The translations under genes were made by a program, and so were the position numbers. Shown piece after piece: positions 1-5,670 of a DNA stretch of 6,479 nt. Source of the DNA: Lachnospiraceae bacterium. Its GTDB lineage: Bacteria; Bacillota; Clostridia; Lachnospirales; Lachnospiraceae. The DNA is taken from NCBI GenBank assembly GCA_900769175.1, contig CAAGFP010000017.1, forward strand, positions 1 to 6,479. The letters are read 5' to 3'. Every line of letters starts with the position of its first letter. The first letter of the stretch is position 1. The notes under the pieces were generated by a model that did no database searches, was not told the DNA's origin, and saw nothing but the letters and a program-made list of their open reading frames with translations.

Positions 1-471
1 GCACAAAGCAGGGTTTCGACACAGGAAATTTTCGACCAGATCGGAGAATATTTGAAATCCGTCAAAGGAGAAGATTTCGAAAGTCTTGAAATGCAGTTAA
101 AACCGGAAAGCCTCGGAACATTGCAAATTCGAGTAACTGCGAAGAACGGTAATTTAACCGCATCCTTCCTCGCACAGAACGAAGCCGTGAAGGCAGCTTT
201 GGAAGCACAGGTTACTACTTTGAAAGAACAGCTTGAACAGCAGGGTGTCAAGGTCGAGGCGGTTGAGGTAACGGTTGAAACGCATAAGTTCGAAAGTGCA
301 ATGCAGCAGAACAATCAGAGCAATGAACAAAGCTTTTCGAATGCAAAGCATTCCGGAAGCCGAAGTATCAATCTGAATGAAGATTTGGATGAAGAAGGAT
401 TAACAGAAGAAGAACAGCTTGCAGTTGAAATGATGCAGGCAAACGGAAATACCGTTGATTACAAAGCATAA
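1..471 (+). CDS. fliK: FliK, flagellar hook-length control protein, C-terminal part (5' end outside window)
   Basis: FliK is exported as a molecular ruler for the hook and, through its C-terminal domain, switches the export gate (FlhB) from hook to filament substrates. The frame is open from base 1 with no start, so only the last 156 residues are seen. They carry the Flg_hook domain (PF02120 type). Its hallmark L-x-P-x-x-LG-x-L-x-(I/V)-x-(V/L) is visible as LKPESLGTLQIRV near 97-135, followed by NGNLTASFLAQNEAVKAALE and a helix ending at 'GVKVEAVEVTV'. After the domain comes a polar Asn/Gln/Ser-rich and then acidic tail of about 60 residues (roughly 280-468), probably disordered. The TTG at 52 lies inside the domain region and is not a real start. 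flgD begins 13 bases after the stop, as expected in a single operon. Domain and gene order agree, so the identity is well supported. Confidence 0.93.
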   Translation, partial: AQSRVSTQEIFDQIGEYLKSVKGEDFESLEMQLKPESLGTLQIRVTAKNGNLTASFLAQNEAVKAALEAQVTTLKEQLEQQGVKVEAVEVTVETHKFESAMQQNNQSNEQSFSNAKHSGSRSINLNEDLDEEGLTEEEQLAVEMMQANGNTVDYKA

Positions 472-477
472 AGGAGG
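472..477 (+). promoter_or_regulatory. Ribosome binding site of flgD
   Basis: A perfect AGGAGG lies seven bases before the ATG at 485. It fixes that codon as the flgD start in preference to an in-frame upstream ATT at 455, which lies inside fliK and has no ribosome site. Confidence 0.85.
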
Positions 478-484
478 AAATGAA

Positions 485-1195
485 ATGGGATTAACCGCAC
501 CGATTGTTGACGGAAAACTTGTTACCAATACACAGGAAACAAAAGAAACTTCAACAGCAGGCAAAAATTCACTTGATAAAGATGCATTTCTCCAGCTGCT
601 CGTAGCCCAGATGAAATACCAGGATCCGCTGGAACCGACGTCCAATACGGAATATATTTCACAATATGCTACCTTCTCGGAATTAGAGCAGATGCAGAAT
701 ATGAGTTCCAGCATGACTTTGTCAAGGGCATCGGAACTGGTCGGAAAAGAAGTAATTATGGAATCCACCAGTGAATCCGGCAAAACGACTACCGTTCAGG
801 GCTTGGTTGAGAAGGTCGTATACAACGGAAGCAAAGCCTATCTTTCCATTAACGGCTCACTTTATTCCATGGATGACTTAAAACAGGTTGTAGATGAAAG
901 TTATAAGCTTGCATCCGAATATGTGGAAGAAATGAATGCTATCATGAAGAAGCTTCCATCTGTAGAAAGTCTGACACTTGCAGATATGACCAATGTATCG
1001 GATTTATACAAACTTTATCAAAGCGTATATTCCTATAATCCCGATATGGTAGATGCAGCAACAACAGATAAAATTAAAAAATATGTTGAAAAAATGACTG
1101 AATTGGTGAATCAGGCACAGGAAGATGCGGCAAATGAAAAAGAAGAGGCTGACAACGAAAGCGAAGAAAGTAAGGAAGTGCCTGAAGAAGTTTAA
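485..1195 (+). CDS. flgD: FlgD, hook cap / hook assembly scaffold, with non-standard C-terminal extension
   Basis: FlgD sits at the tip of the growing hook and lets FlgE subunits polymerise beneath it. The 236-residue product has the diagnostic FlgD N-terminal region at about residues 29-75: LDKDAFLQLLVAQMKYQDPL, EPTSNTEYISQ and FSELEQMQNM. It is followed by a short Tudor-like beta segment starting at 'ASELVGKEVIM' and ending 'YLSINGSLYSMDDLKQVV' (about residues 84-140). The Ig-like (FLN) insert of enterobacterial FlgD is absent. Instead, about 95 extra residues follow, predicted mainly helical, ending in a strongly Glu-rich tail (DNESEESKEVPEEV). Many Gram-positive FlgD proteins stop soon after the Tudor segment, so this tail is the odd feature. 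The ATG at 485 is chosen for its AGGAGG. The next gene follows 21 bases after the stop. Confidence 0.95.
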   Translation: MGLTAPIVDGKLVTNTQETKETSTAGKNSLDKDAFLQLLVAQMKYQDPLEPTSNTEYISQYATFSELEQMQNMSSSMTLSRASELVGKEVIMESTSESGKTTTVQGLVEKVVYNGSKAYLSINGSLYSMDDLKQVVDESYKLASEYVEEMNAIMKKLPSVESLTLADMTNVSDLYKLYQSVYSYNPDMVDAATTDKIKKYVEKMTELVNQAQEDAANEKEEADNESEESKEVPEEV

Positions 1196-1203
1196 TGACT
1201 GAC

Positions 1204-1209
1204 AGGAGG
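1204..1209 (+). promoter_or_regulatory. Ribosome binding site of the TIGR02530-type gene
   Basis: AGGAGG lies seven bases before the ATG at 1217. A competing ATG at 1213 is in another frame and stops after 15 codons, so 1217 is the true start. Confidence 0.8.
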
Positions 1210-1216
1210 GATATGA

Positions 1217-1612
1217 ATGAATATTCAAAACAGTCCTTTCCTTTCGAATCTGCCGATTAAAGACAGACTTCAACAACCGAATGAAACAAATATAACCCTG
1301 AAGGGACAGCCCTTTAACGAAATTTTTCAGAATGCATCAATGAGCATGGAAGAAGCAGGCGGGCTGAAATTTTCAAAACATGCTTCACAGCGTTTACAGA
1401 CAAGAAGTATTTCCCTTTCGGGAGAACAGCTTTCAAGGCTGAATGAAGGAGCGATGAGAGCAGGGGAGAAAGGAATTAAAGATTCCCTGGTTTTGGTTGA
1501 CAGTTACGCATTTATAGTAAACGTCCCCAATCGTACCGTAGTTACGGCAATGGATCAGGGAGAAAGCAAAGAAAACGCATTTACGAATATTGATGGAGCG
1601 GTAATCGCATAG
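1217..1612 (+). CDS. Flagellar operon protein, TIGR02530 family (role not established)
   Basis: This 131-residue protein matches, by recognition, the small 'flagellar operon protein' family (TIGR02530) that lies between flgD and flgE in many Firmicutes and some other bacteria. The conserved core covers about residues 50-130. It begins LKFSKHASQRLQTR, continues through LSGEQLSRLNEGAMRAGEKG, and ends with a beta-rich part, SLVLVDSYAFIVNVPNRTVVTAMD. The first 49 residues are polar and low in conservation signals, apart from a short FNEIF patch at 33-37. There is no signal peptide, membrane segment or cysteine, so it is probably cytoplasmic or a flagellar export substrate. Its fixed position between the hook cap gene and the hook subunit gene suggests a part in hook assembly, for example a chaperone or regulator; that is inference from context. 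No biochemical function can be read from the sequence. Confidence 0.85.
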   Translation: MNIQNSPFLSNLPIKDRLQQPNETNITLKGQPFNEIFQNASMSMEEAGGLKFSKHASQRLQTRSISLSGEQLSRLNEGAMRAGEKGIKDSLVLVDSYAFIVNVPNRTVVTAMDQGESKENAFTNIDGAVIA

Positions 1613-1633
1613 CCGGACCTAAACGGAGGCTAC

Positions 1634-1659
1634 AATGTTTCGAATGACAGAGAAACATT
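1634..1659 (+). promoter_or_regulatory. 8-bp perfect inverted repeat in the flgE leader
   Basis: AATGTTTC (1634-1641) and GAAACATT (1652-1659) are exact reverse complements separated by ten bases. In mRNA the hairpin would bury the start codon of the short leader ORF (ATG 1635) but leave the flgE ribosome site at 1674-1679 free. It lacks a T tract, so it is not a terminator. A regulatory role is inferred only. Confidence 0.4.
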
Positions 1660-1691
1660 TTACCGCATTAAATGGAGGGTCAAAATTATGA
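1635..1691 (+). CDS. Possible 18-codon leader ORF overlapping the flgE start
   Basis: A short frame (MFRMTEKHFTALNGGSKL) starts at ATG 1635, five bases after GGAGG (1625-1629). It ends in a TGA at 1689-1691 that overlaps the flgE ATG (1688) in an ATGA arrangement typical of translational coupling. The flgE ribosome site lies inside it, as the Gly-Gly codons. The peptide resembles no family I know. It could be a translated leader that controls access to the flgE start, or a chance frame in a leader region. No conservation data are available from one window. Confidence 0.35.
   Translation: MFRMTEKHFTALNGGSKL
1674..1679 (+). promoter_or_regulatory. Ribosome binding site of flgE
   Basis: GGAGGG lies eight bases before ATG 1688. 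A second ATG follows directly at 1691 with a spacing of eleven bases, so initiation at either methionine is possible. 1688 has the better spacing, and 1691 would give the usual single-Met start MRSLYSGVSGL. Confidence 0.75.
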
Positions 1692-3667
1692 TGAGATCAT
1701 TGTATTCTGGTGTGTCAGGTCTTAAAACACATCAGACCAAGATGGACGTTATCGGTAACAATATTGCAAACGTTAACACAACAGCATATAAATCACAGTC
1801 CATTACTTTCACGGAATTAATGTATCAGACAACACAAAAGGCCAGCGGACCGAACGCTGTAACCGGTACTGCAGGTACCAATGCAAAACAGATTGGTCTT
1901 GGTGTTACAGGTGGTGCAATTTCTACTGCAATTACCACAGCGGGTGCTTCCCAGACGACCGGTAACCCGTTTGATTTAAAAATCACCGGAGACAGTTTCT
2001 TTATTGTAAGCAACGGAACCGATAATTTCTTTACTAGAGACGGTTCATTCTATGTAGACGCAGCCGGAAACCTTGCTACAACCGCTACCGGTTATAATGT
2101 AATGGGTTGGGGAGTAAATCCGGAGACCATGGAAATTAAGCAGGATACCGTTGCACCGCTTCGAATCATGAGTCCGGAAAATATGACATATCCTCCCGAG
2201 GCAACCACTCAGGCTTATGTATCCGGTATTCTTGATAAAAATGATACGAATGCGGCATCCAGCCTCGGACGTGCAATCTCCGTTACCATCTTCGACGGAC
2301 TCGGATATGCATATACTGCTAAATTCGCAATCAAGAGCACGGAATCAGAAGGCGTTTACAATGTTGAACTGACGGATATTTTAGATGTTAACAATAAGTC
2401 CTTAAAAGATATTTATAATGTGTCCGATATTAAAGACATTGCTAATTTCGGTTCGGATAAAGTGGTTACGGAAACCACACTTGCCCAACTTTTGGACGGC
2501 GTTACATATAAAGCAGGAACCGGCGGGGCAGCTGATAAATATTTCAAGAAATCAGGCTTCTCCGAAACTTTTTCGGATTATGATACCAACAAAGTAAGCG
2601 GTATTGATTACTCTGTTCCCGCAACGGTTGCAGCCGGAACTGAATTCGCTGCGGGAGATACCGTAACACTTGACGGAAAAGGACAGATTTCCAAGGAAGA
2701 TCTGGAAGATGCATTCGGATTAATCTATGTTACCGATGCCGTAAACGGAAATTATTATTACTACAATGACGGAACAACCGATTATAAGTTAACTTCCGAT
2801 ACCGATACGGAATGGCAGACGGTTCTCGGAAAGACCGGATTGGCAAACTTCAATGCTACTGTAGATCCTTCCGATGGCTCCGTAACCTTTACCATGACAC
2901 AGGATTTCACCTTTGATGCCGCTACCACTTATGATGGTGCAAACTTTACAAAGGAAATCACAATCGAAGAAGCATACGGAGTGGATACTTCTTTACCGAA
3001 TACGACTTATTCTTTCATGGTTGCACCGGACGGACAGGCGCAGATTACAAAGACACAGTCGATTTCAAGTAATACATTGGTTTATGATACCGGTACCGGA
3101 GAATTTAAGAATATTAACGGCGGTAATGCAGCAATTCTTGATTTCAATGCAACCGCAACCGATATTCTCGGAAATACCGTTGATTTATCTCATTTCGAAG
3201 ATGTTTCCATTGATTTCTCGGCATCTTCCATGTTTAACAACAACGGTACTTCGACCATTACCATGGTAAACGGTGATAAGAACGGACTTGGTTCGGGGCG
3301 TAAACTGGGTGAGTTATCCGGCGTTTCCATTCAGAATAACGGAATGATTTATGCTTCCTATGATAACGGTCAGACGAGACTTTTAGGTCAGATTGCAGTA
3401 GCAAGCTTTGCAAATGCATCCGGACTTGAAAAGGAAGGCGATAACCTTTATAAAGCAACCTTAAACTCCGGTGAATTCGACGGAATCGGAGTGGATGTTA
3501 CGGCAGGCGGCGGTTATATCAGTACCGGTGTTCTTGAAATGAGTAACGTTGATTTATCTTCTGAATTTACGGAAATGATTACCACGCAGCGTGGTTTCCA
3601 GGCAAACAGCAGAATTATTACTGTTTCCGATACACTTTTGGAAGAACTGGTAAATCTTAAGAGATAA
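1688..3667 (+). CDS. flgE: FlgE, flagellar hook protein, long form (659 residues)
   Basis: FlgE is the exported subunit that polymerises into the hook, the universal joint of the flagellum. The N-terminal rod/hook signature is MRSLYSGVSGLKTHQTKMDV followed by IGNNIANVNTTAYK (D0 helix, residues 1-50). The C-terminal heptad region has SNVDLSSEFTEMITTQRGFQ then ANSRIITVSDTLLEELVNLKR (about 617-659). D1 strands appear at about 90-165 (GNPFDLKITGDSFFIV, FTRDGSF, GYNVMGWGV) and again at about 525-610 (IDFSASSMFN, YDNGQTRLLGQIAVASF). Between them lies a large variable D2/D3 region, about residues 185-520, rich in Thr, Asp, Gly and Tyr. The length clearly exceeds the roughly 400 residues of the enterobacterial protein. 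No cysteine is present, so the spirochaete-type Cys-dependent lysinoalanine cross-link is not possible. A hairpin terminator follows about 20 bases after the stop. Confidence 0.96.
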   Translation: MMRSLYSGVSGLKTHQTKMDVIGNNIANVNTTAYKSQSITFTELMYQTTQKASGPNAVTGTAGTNAKQIGLGVTGGAISTAITTAGASQTTGNPFDLKITGDSFFIVSNGTDNFFTRDGSFYVDAAGNLATTATGYNVMGWGVNPETMEIKQDTVAPLRIMSPENMTYPPEATTQAYVSGILDKNDTNAASSLGRAISVTIFDGLGYAYTAKFAIKSTESEGVYNVELTDILDVNNKSLKDIYNVSDIKDIANFGSDKVVTETTLAQLLDGVTYKAGTGGAADKYFKKSGFSETFSDYDTNKVSGIDYSVPATVAAGTEFAAGDTVTLDGKGQISKEDLEDAFGLIYVTDAVNGNYYYYNDGTTDYKLTSDTDTEWQTVLGKTGLANFNATVDPSDGSVTFTMTQDFTFDAATTYDGANFTKEITIEEAYGVDTSLPNTTYSFMVAPDGQAQITKTQSISSNTLVYDTGTGEFKNINGGNAAILDFNATATDILGNTVDLSHFEDVSIDFSASSMFNNNGTSTITMVNGDKNGLGSGRKLGELSGVSIQNNGMIYASYDNGQTRLLGQIAVASFANASGLEKEGDNLYKATLNSGEFDGIGVDVTAGGGYISTGVLEMSNVDLSSEFTEMITTQRGFQANSRIITVSDTLLEELVNLKR

Positions 3668-3686
3668 TCGATAAATGCAGTAAGTT

Positions 3687-3712
3687 ACAGGGGCTGTTTC
3701 AGCCCCTGTTTT
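3687..3712 (+). terminator. Probable Rho-independent terminator between flgE and flbD
   Basis: ACAGGGGCTG (3687-3696) pairs perfectly with CAGCCCCTGT (3700-3709) across a TTT loop. The 10-bp, GC-rich stem runs into TTTT (3709-3712), after which comes GAG. The stem is strong but the T run is short, so it may terminate only partly. That would lower expression of the motor genes downstream rather than isolate them. Confidence 0.65.
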
Positions 3713-3775
3713 GAGTATTGAGAGAGTACTCTTTAGAAACTCAGATATTTAGTAGTGGGAAAGTAAAATGGAGGA

Positions 3776-3780
3776 AGGGG
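3776..3780 (+). promoter_or_regulatory. Ribosome binding site region of flbD
   Basis: AGGGG lies five bases before ATG 3786, and GGAGG at 3770-3774 lies eleven bases before it. Both purine runs fall inside the six codons that an upstream in-frame ATG at 3768 would add. This supports 3786, where the family-typical MIELT begins. Confidence 0.6.
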
Positions 3781-3785
3781 ACAGG

Positions 3786-3971
3786 ATGATTGAACTGACA
3801 AAAATGAACGGTTCTGTTGTGTTGGTGAATTGTGAAGTGATTGAAATGGTAGAGGAAACTCCCGATACTGTCATTACTCTTACTACAGGCAGAAAAATAA
3901 TTGTAAAAGAAAGTAGACAAGAAGTGAAAAATTTAGTAAAATCGTATAGAAAGGATATTTTTGTCGAATAA
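3786..3971 (+). CDS. flbD: FlbD/SwrD family flagellar protein
   Basis: This small 61-residue protein starts MIELTKMNG and carries the family core VIEMVEETPDTVITLTTGRK followed by IIVKES, ending in a basic helix (VKNLVKSYRKD). It belongs to the FlbD family of Firmicutes (Bacillus YlzI/SwrD), not to the unrelated Caulobacter transcription regulator of the same name. In Bacillus subtilis SwrD raises flagellar motor torque and is needed for swarming. Its position here, directly before motA/motB, fits a stator-related role. No membrane segment is seen, so it is probably cytoplasmic. The start at 3786 is preferred over 3768 because homologues begin MIELT and the ribosome site lies between the two. 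It is the first gene after the flgE terminator and may begin a separately transcribed motor block. Confidence 0.9.
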   Translation: MIELTKMNGSVVLVNCEVIEMVEETPDTVITLTTGRKIIVKESRQEVKNLVKSYRKDIFVE

Positions 3972-3981
3972 AAAATATACT

Positions 3982-4006
3982 TTTTTACAGATTTTATCTG
4001 TGAAAA
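3982..4006 (+). promoter_or_regulatory. AU-rich hairpin in the flbD-motA gap
   Basis: TTTTTACAGAT (3982-3992) can pair with ATCTGTGAAAA (3996-4006) over a TTT loop. This gives an 11-bp stem with one G-U pair. No T tract follows, so it is not a + strand terminator. It sits just before the weak motA ribosome site (AGGG 4008-4011) and could affect motA translation or mRNA stability; this is inference. Confidence 0.45.
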
Positions 4007-4027
4007 TAGGGAAAGTGCAGAACAAAC

Positions 4028-4828
4028 ATGGATATTGCTTCAATTATTGGTCTTATCGTCTGTATCGCCATGGTGCTTCTCGGTATCATGACCGGTGATG
4101 AAGGACCGAAAGGAATTATACATTTTTGGGATTTTAAATCTGTTTTGATTACATTCGGTGGTGCTTTTTTCTCTACCATGGTTTCGAATTCCATGAAAGA
4201 TTTTATCGGCGGATTAAAAAGCTTTGTTTATATTTTTAAATCTCCATCGGTTAATGTGGTTGAAATGATTTCCAAAATAATAGAATTATCGAATGTTGCG
4301 CGTAAAGAAGGACTTCTTTCGCTGGAAGAGGTTTCTGCTGATTTGGAAGATCCTTTTATGAAAAAAGGGATTTTACTGATTGTAGACGGAACCGATCCGG
4401 ATTTGGTAAGAGGAATTCTTGAAACGGAACTGATTAGTATGGAAGACCGACATAAGAAGAAAATCGCCTTCTGGGAAGGACTTGGAACCATGGGTCCTGC
4501 CTGGGGTATGATTGGTACTTTGATCGGTCTGATTCTGATGTTACAGAACATGAATGATGCTTCTTCCATCGGACCTTCCATGTCGGTTGCATTGATTACT
4601 ACTTTGTATGGTTCGATTCTTGCGAACTATATTTGTGCGCCTACAGCCAATAAACTCAAGGCGAACAATGCACAGGAAGTTATGATGAAAGAAATTCTGA
4701 TCGAAGGTCTTTTATCCATACAGGCCGGAGAGAACCCCAGAGTTATTGAAGAAAAATTAAAATCATTCCTTCCCCCCTCGGATCGTATGATCGCTTCAGG
4801 AGATGAAGGAGGTGAGGAGAATGGCTAA
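4028..4828 (+). CDS. motA: MotA, flagellar motor stator protein (MotA/PomA/MotP family)
   Basis: MotA is the integral membrane stator ring protein that couples ion flow through MotB to torque on FliG. The 266-residue product has four hydrophobic segments (about 3-21, 37-55, 152-173 and 184-206) and a cytoplasmic loop between the second and third. That loop carries NVARKEGLLSLEE. Arg92 and Glu100 have the same spacing as E. coli Arg90 and Glu98, which contact FliG. Pro157 (GPAWGMIGTLIGLI) and Pro205 (CAPTANKL) match the functional prolines 173 and 222. Thr164 and Thr192 align with Vibrio PomA Thr158 and Thr186, linked to Na+ selectivity. The compact length is nearer PomA/MotP than E. coli MotA (295). 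Its ribosome site is weak (AGGG sixteen bases upstream). The last eight bases overlap motB. Confidence 0.95.
   Translation: MDIASIIGLIVCIAMVLLGIMTGDEGPKGIIHFWDFKSVLITFGGAFFSTMVSNSMKDFIGGLKSFVYIFKSPSVNVVEMISKIIELSNVARKEGLLSLEEVSADLEDPFMKKGILLIVDGTDPDLVRGILETELISMEDRHKKKIAFWEGLGTMGPAWGMIGTLIGLILMLQNMNDASSIGPSMSVALITTLYGSILANYICAPTANKLKANNAQEVMMKEILIEGLLSIQAGENPRVIEEKLKSFLPPSDRMIASGDEGGEENG
4806..4815 (+). promoter_or_regulatory. Strong ribosome binding site of motB inside motA
   Basis: AAGGAGGTGA is an ideal anti-16S match eight bases before ATG 4821 (counted from the GGAGG). It rules out the upstream in-frame ATG at 4803 and lies within the motA coding sequence, so motB translation is probably coupled to motA. 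Confidence 0.85.
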
Positions 4829-5621
4829 TCGTAAACCGGACGAACCGGCTCCCGGATCACCGGCCTGGATGGCCACGTTCAGTGATTTGATGAACCTGCT
4901 TTTGTGTTTTTTCGTGTTGCTGTTTTCCATGTCAACGGTTGATGCCCAGAAATTTGAACTGGTGGCCGCATCTTTCTCCGATACATTCAGCATTTTTCCG
5001 GCGGGCGGAAATTCCATCGGTGACGGAATTCTTATCGGGAATGGGGTAAGTCAGTTGAGTCAGCTTGACAATTTCCTGTATTCCATGGGTAAAAACCAGA
5101 CCGGAGATGCGCAGGAAATCACAGACGCGAAAGAAGAATTTGAAAAAGAACAATTACAGGCATCTGAAGAGCTGGCTGAAAAAGTAGAAGAAGCAGTCAA
5201 TGAAACCGGACTGACGGATTCCGTTACCATTGATTTCACTGCCCAGTATGTACAGCTGACCTTAAACGGGGCTTTACTCTTTGATTCCGGTAAAGCAGAT
5301 TTAAAACCGGAATCCATTGAAATTATGAAACAGGTTGGCTTGATTCTTGAAGAGTTCCAGGAAGGTATTATCGAAGTAGAAGGTCATACGGACAATGTGC
5401 CGATGCGAAGTTCGAAATATGCGGACAATGACGAATTGAGCAGCGCGAGAGCGATTTCCGTGTTTCACTTTCTGATTGAGAATACCAATATTGATCCAGC
5501 CAGAATCAAACATTCCGGGCGCGGTGAATATGTTCCGGTCGCAGATAACAGTACAGATGCCGGAAGAACATTAAACAGAAGAGTTGAAATCAAAATCTAT
5601 AACTCATTAAGCAGTATATAA
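4821..5621 (+). CDS. motB: MotB, flagellar motor stator, peptidoglycan anchor and ion channel
   Basis: MotB pairs with MotA and fixes the stator to the cell wall. The 266-residue product has a short cytoplasmic N-terminus and one membrane helix (about 18-38). In it, Asp22 of TFSDLMNLLLCFF is the essential ion-binding aspartate. A plug-like stretch and an acidic, coiled-coil-prone linker (about 95-130) follow. The C-terminal OmpA-like domain spans about 135-262, with ALLFDSGKADL (151-161), GHTDN (188-192), LSSARA (206-211) and RTLNRRVEI (249-257), the peptidoglycan-binding pattern. The helix resembles Vibrio PomB and Bacillus MotS, including a Cys seven residues after the Asp, more than E. coli or Bacillus MotB; this suggests a Na+-driven motor. 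It overlaps motA by eight bases. The symbol motB is kept because ion type is not proven. Confidence 0.95.
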   Translation: MANRKPDEPAPGSPAWMATFSDLMNLLLCFFVLLFSMSTVDAQKFELVAASFSDTFSIFPAGGNSIGDGILIGNGVSQLSQLDNFLYSMGKNQTGDAQEITDAKEEFEKEQLQASEELAEKVEEAVNETGLTDSVTIDFTAQYVQLTLNGALLFDSGKADLKPESIEIMKQVGLILEEFQEGIIEVEGHTDNVPMRSSKYADNDELSSARAISVFHFLIENTNIDPARIKHSGRGEYVPVADNSTDAGRTLNRRVEIKIYNSLSSI

Positions 5622-5670
5622 GCGGACGTACGAGAGTTTGATGTAGGATTTGATAAGAAAGGGCAAAAAC

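Noticed and set aside
400..783. Antisense 127-codon open frame across the fliK-flgD junction
   Set aside because: It lies opposite two clear flagellar genes, has no ribosome site or recognisable domain, and its composition is what the complement of these codons would give.
2672..2720. EF-hand-like stretch DGKGQISKEDLEDAF in FlgE
   Set aside because: The G-x-I-S-x-x-D part resembles a calcium loop, but the first acidic ligand is missing and position 5 is Lys, so a calcium site is not supported.
2913..3269. 118-codon + strand frame inside flgE
   Set aside because: It is out of frame within the flgE coding region, with a Leu/Arg/His-rich composition and no start signal.
3723..3732. Palindrome AGAGTACTCT upstream of flbD
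   Set aside because: A 10-bp palindrome without loop, known operator match or second copy in the window; compatible with chance.
3971..3981. TATACT as a -10 element for motA
   Set aside because: It matches five of six -10 bases, but no TTGACA-like sequence lies 16-18 bases upstream and the region is simply AT-rich.
4228..4581. Antisense 117-codon open frame opposite motA
   Set aside because: Shadow of motA; Ser/Ile-rich nonsense translation without family features.
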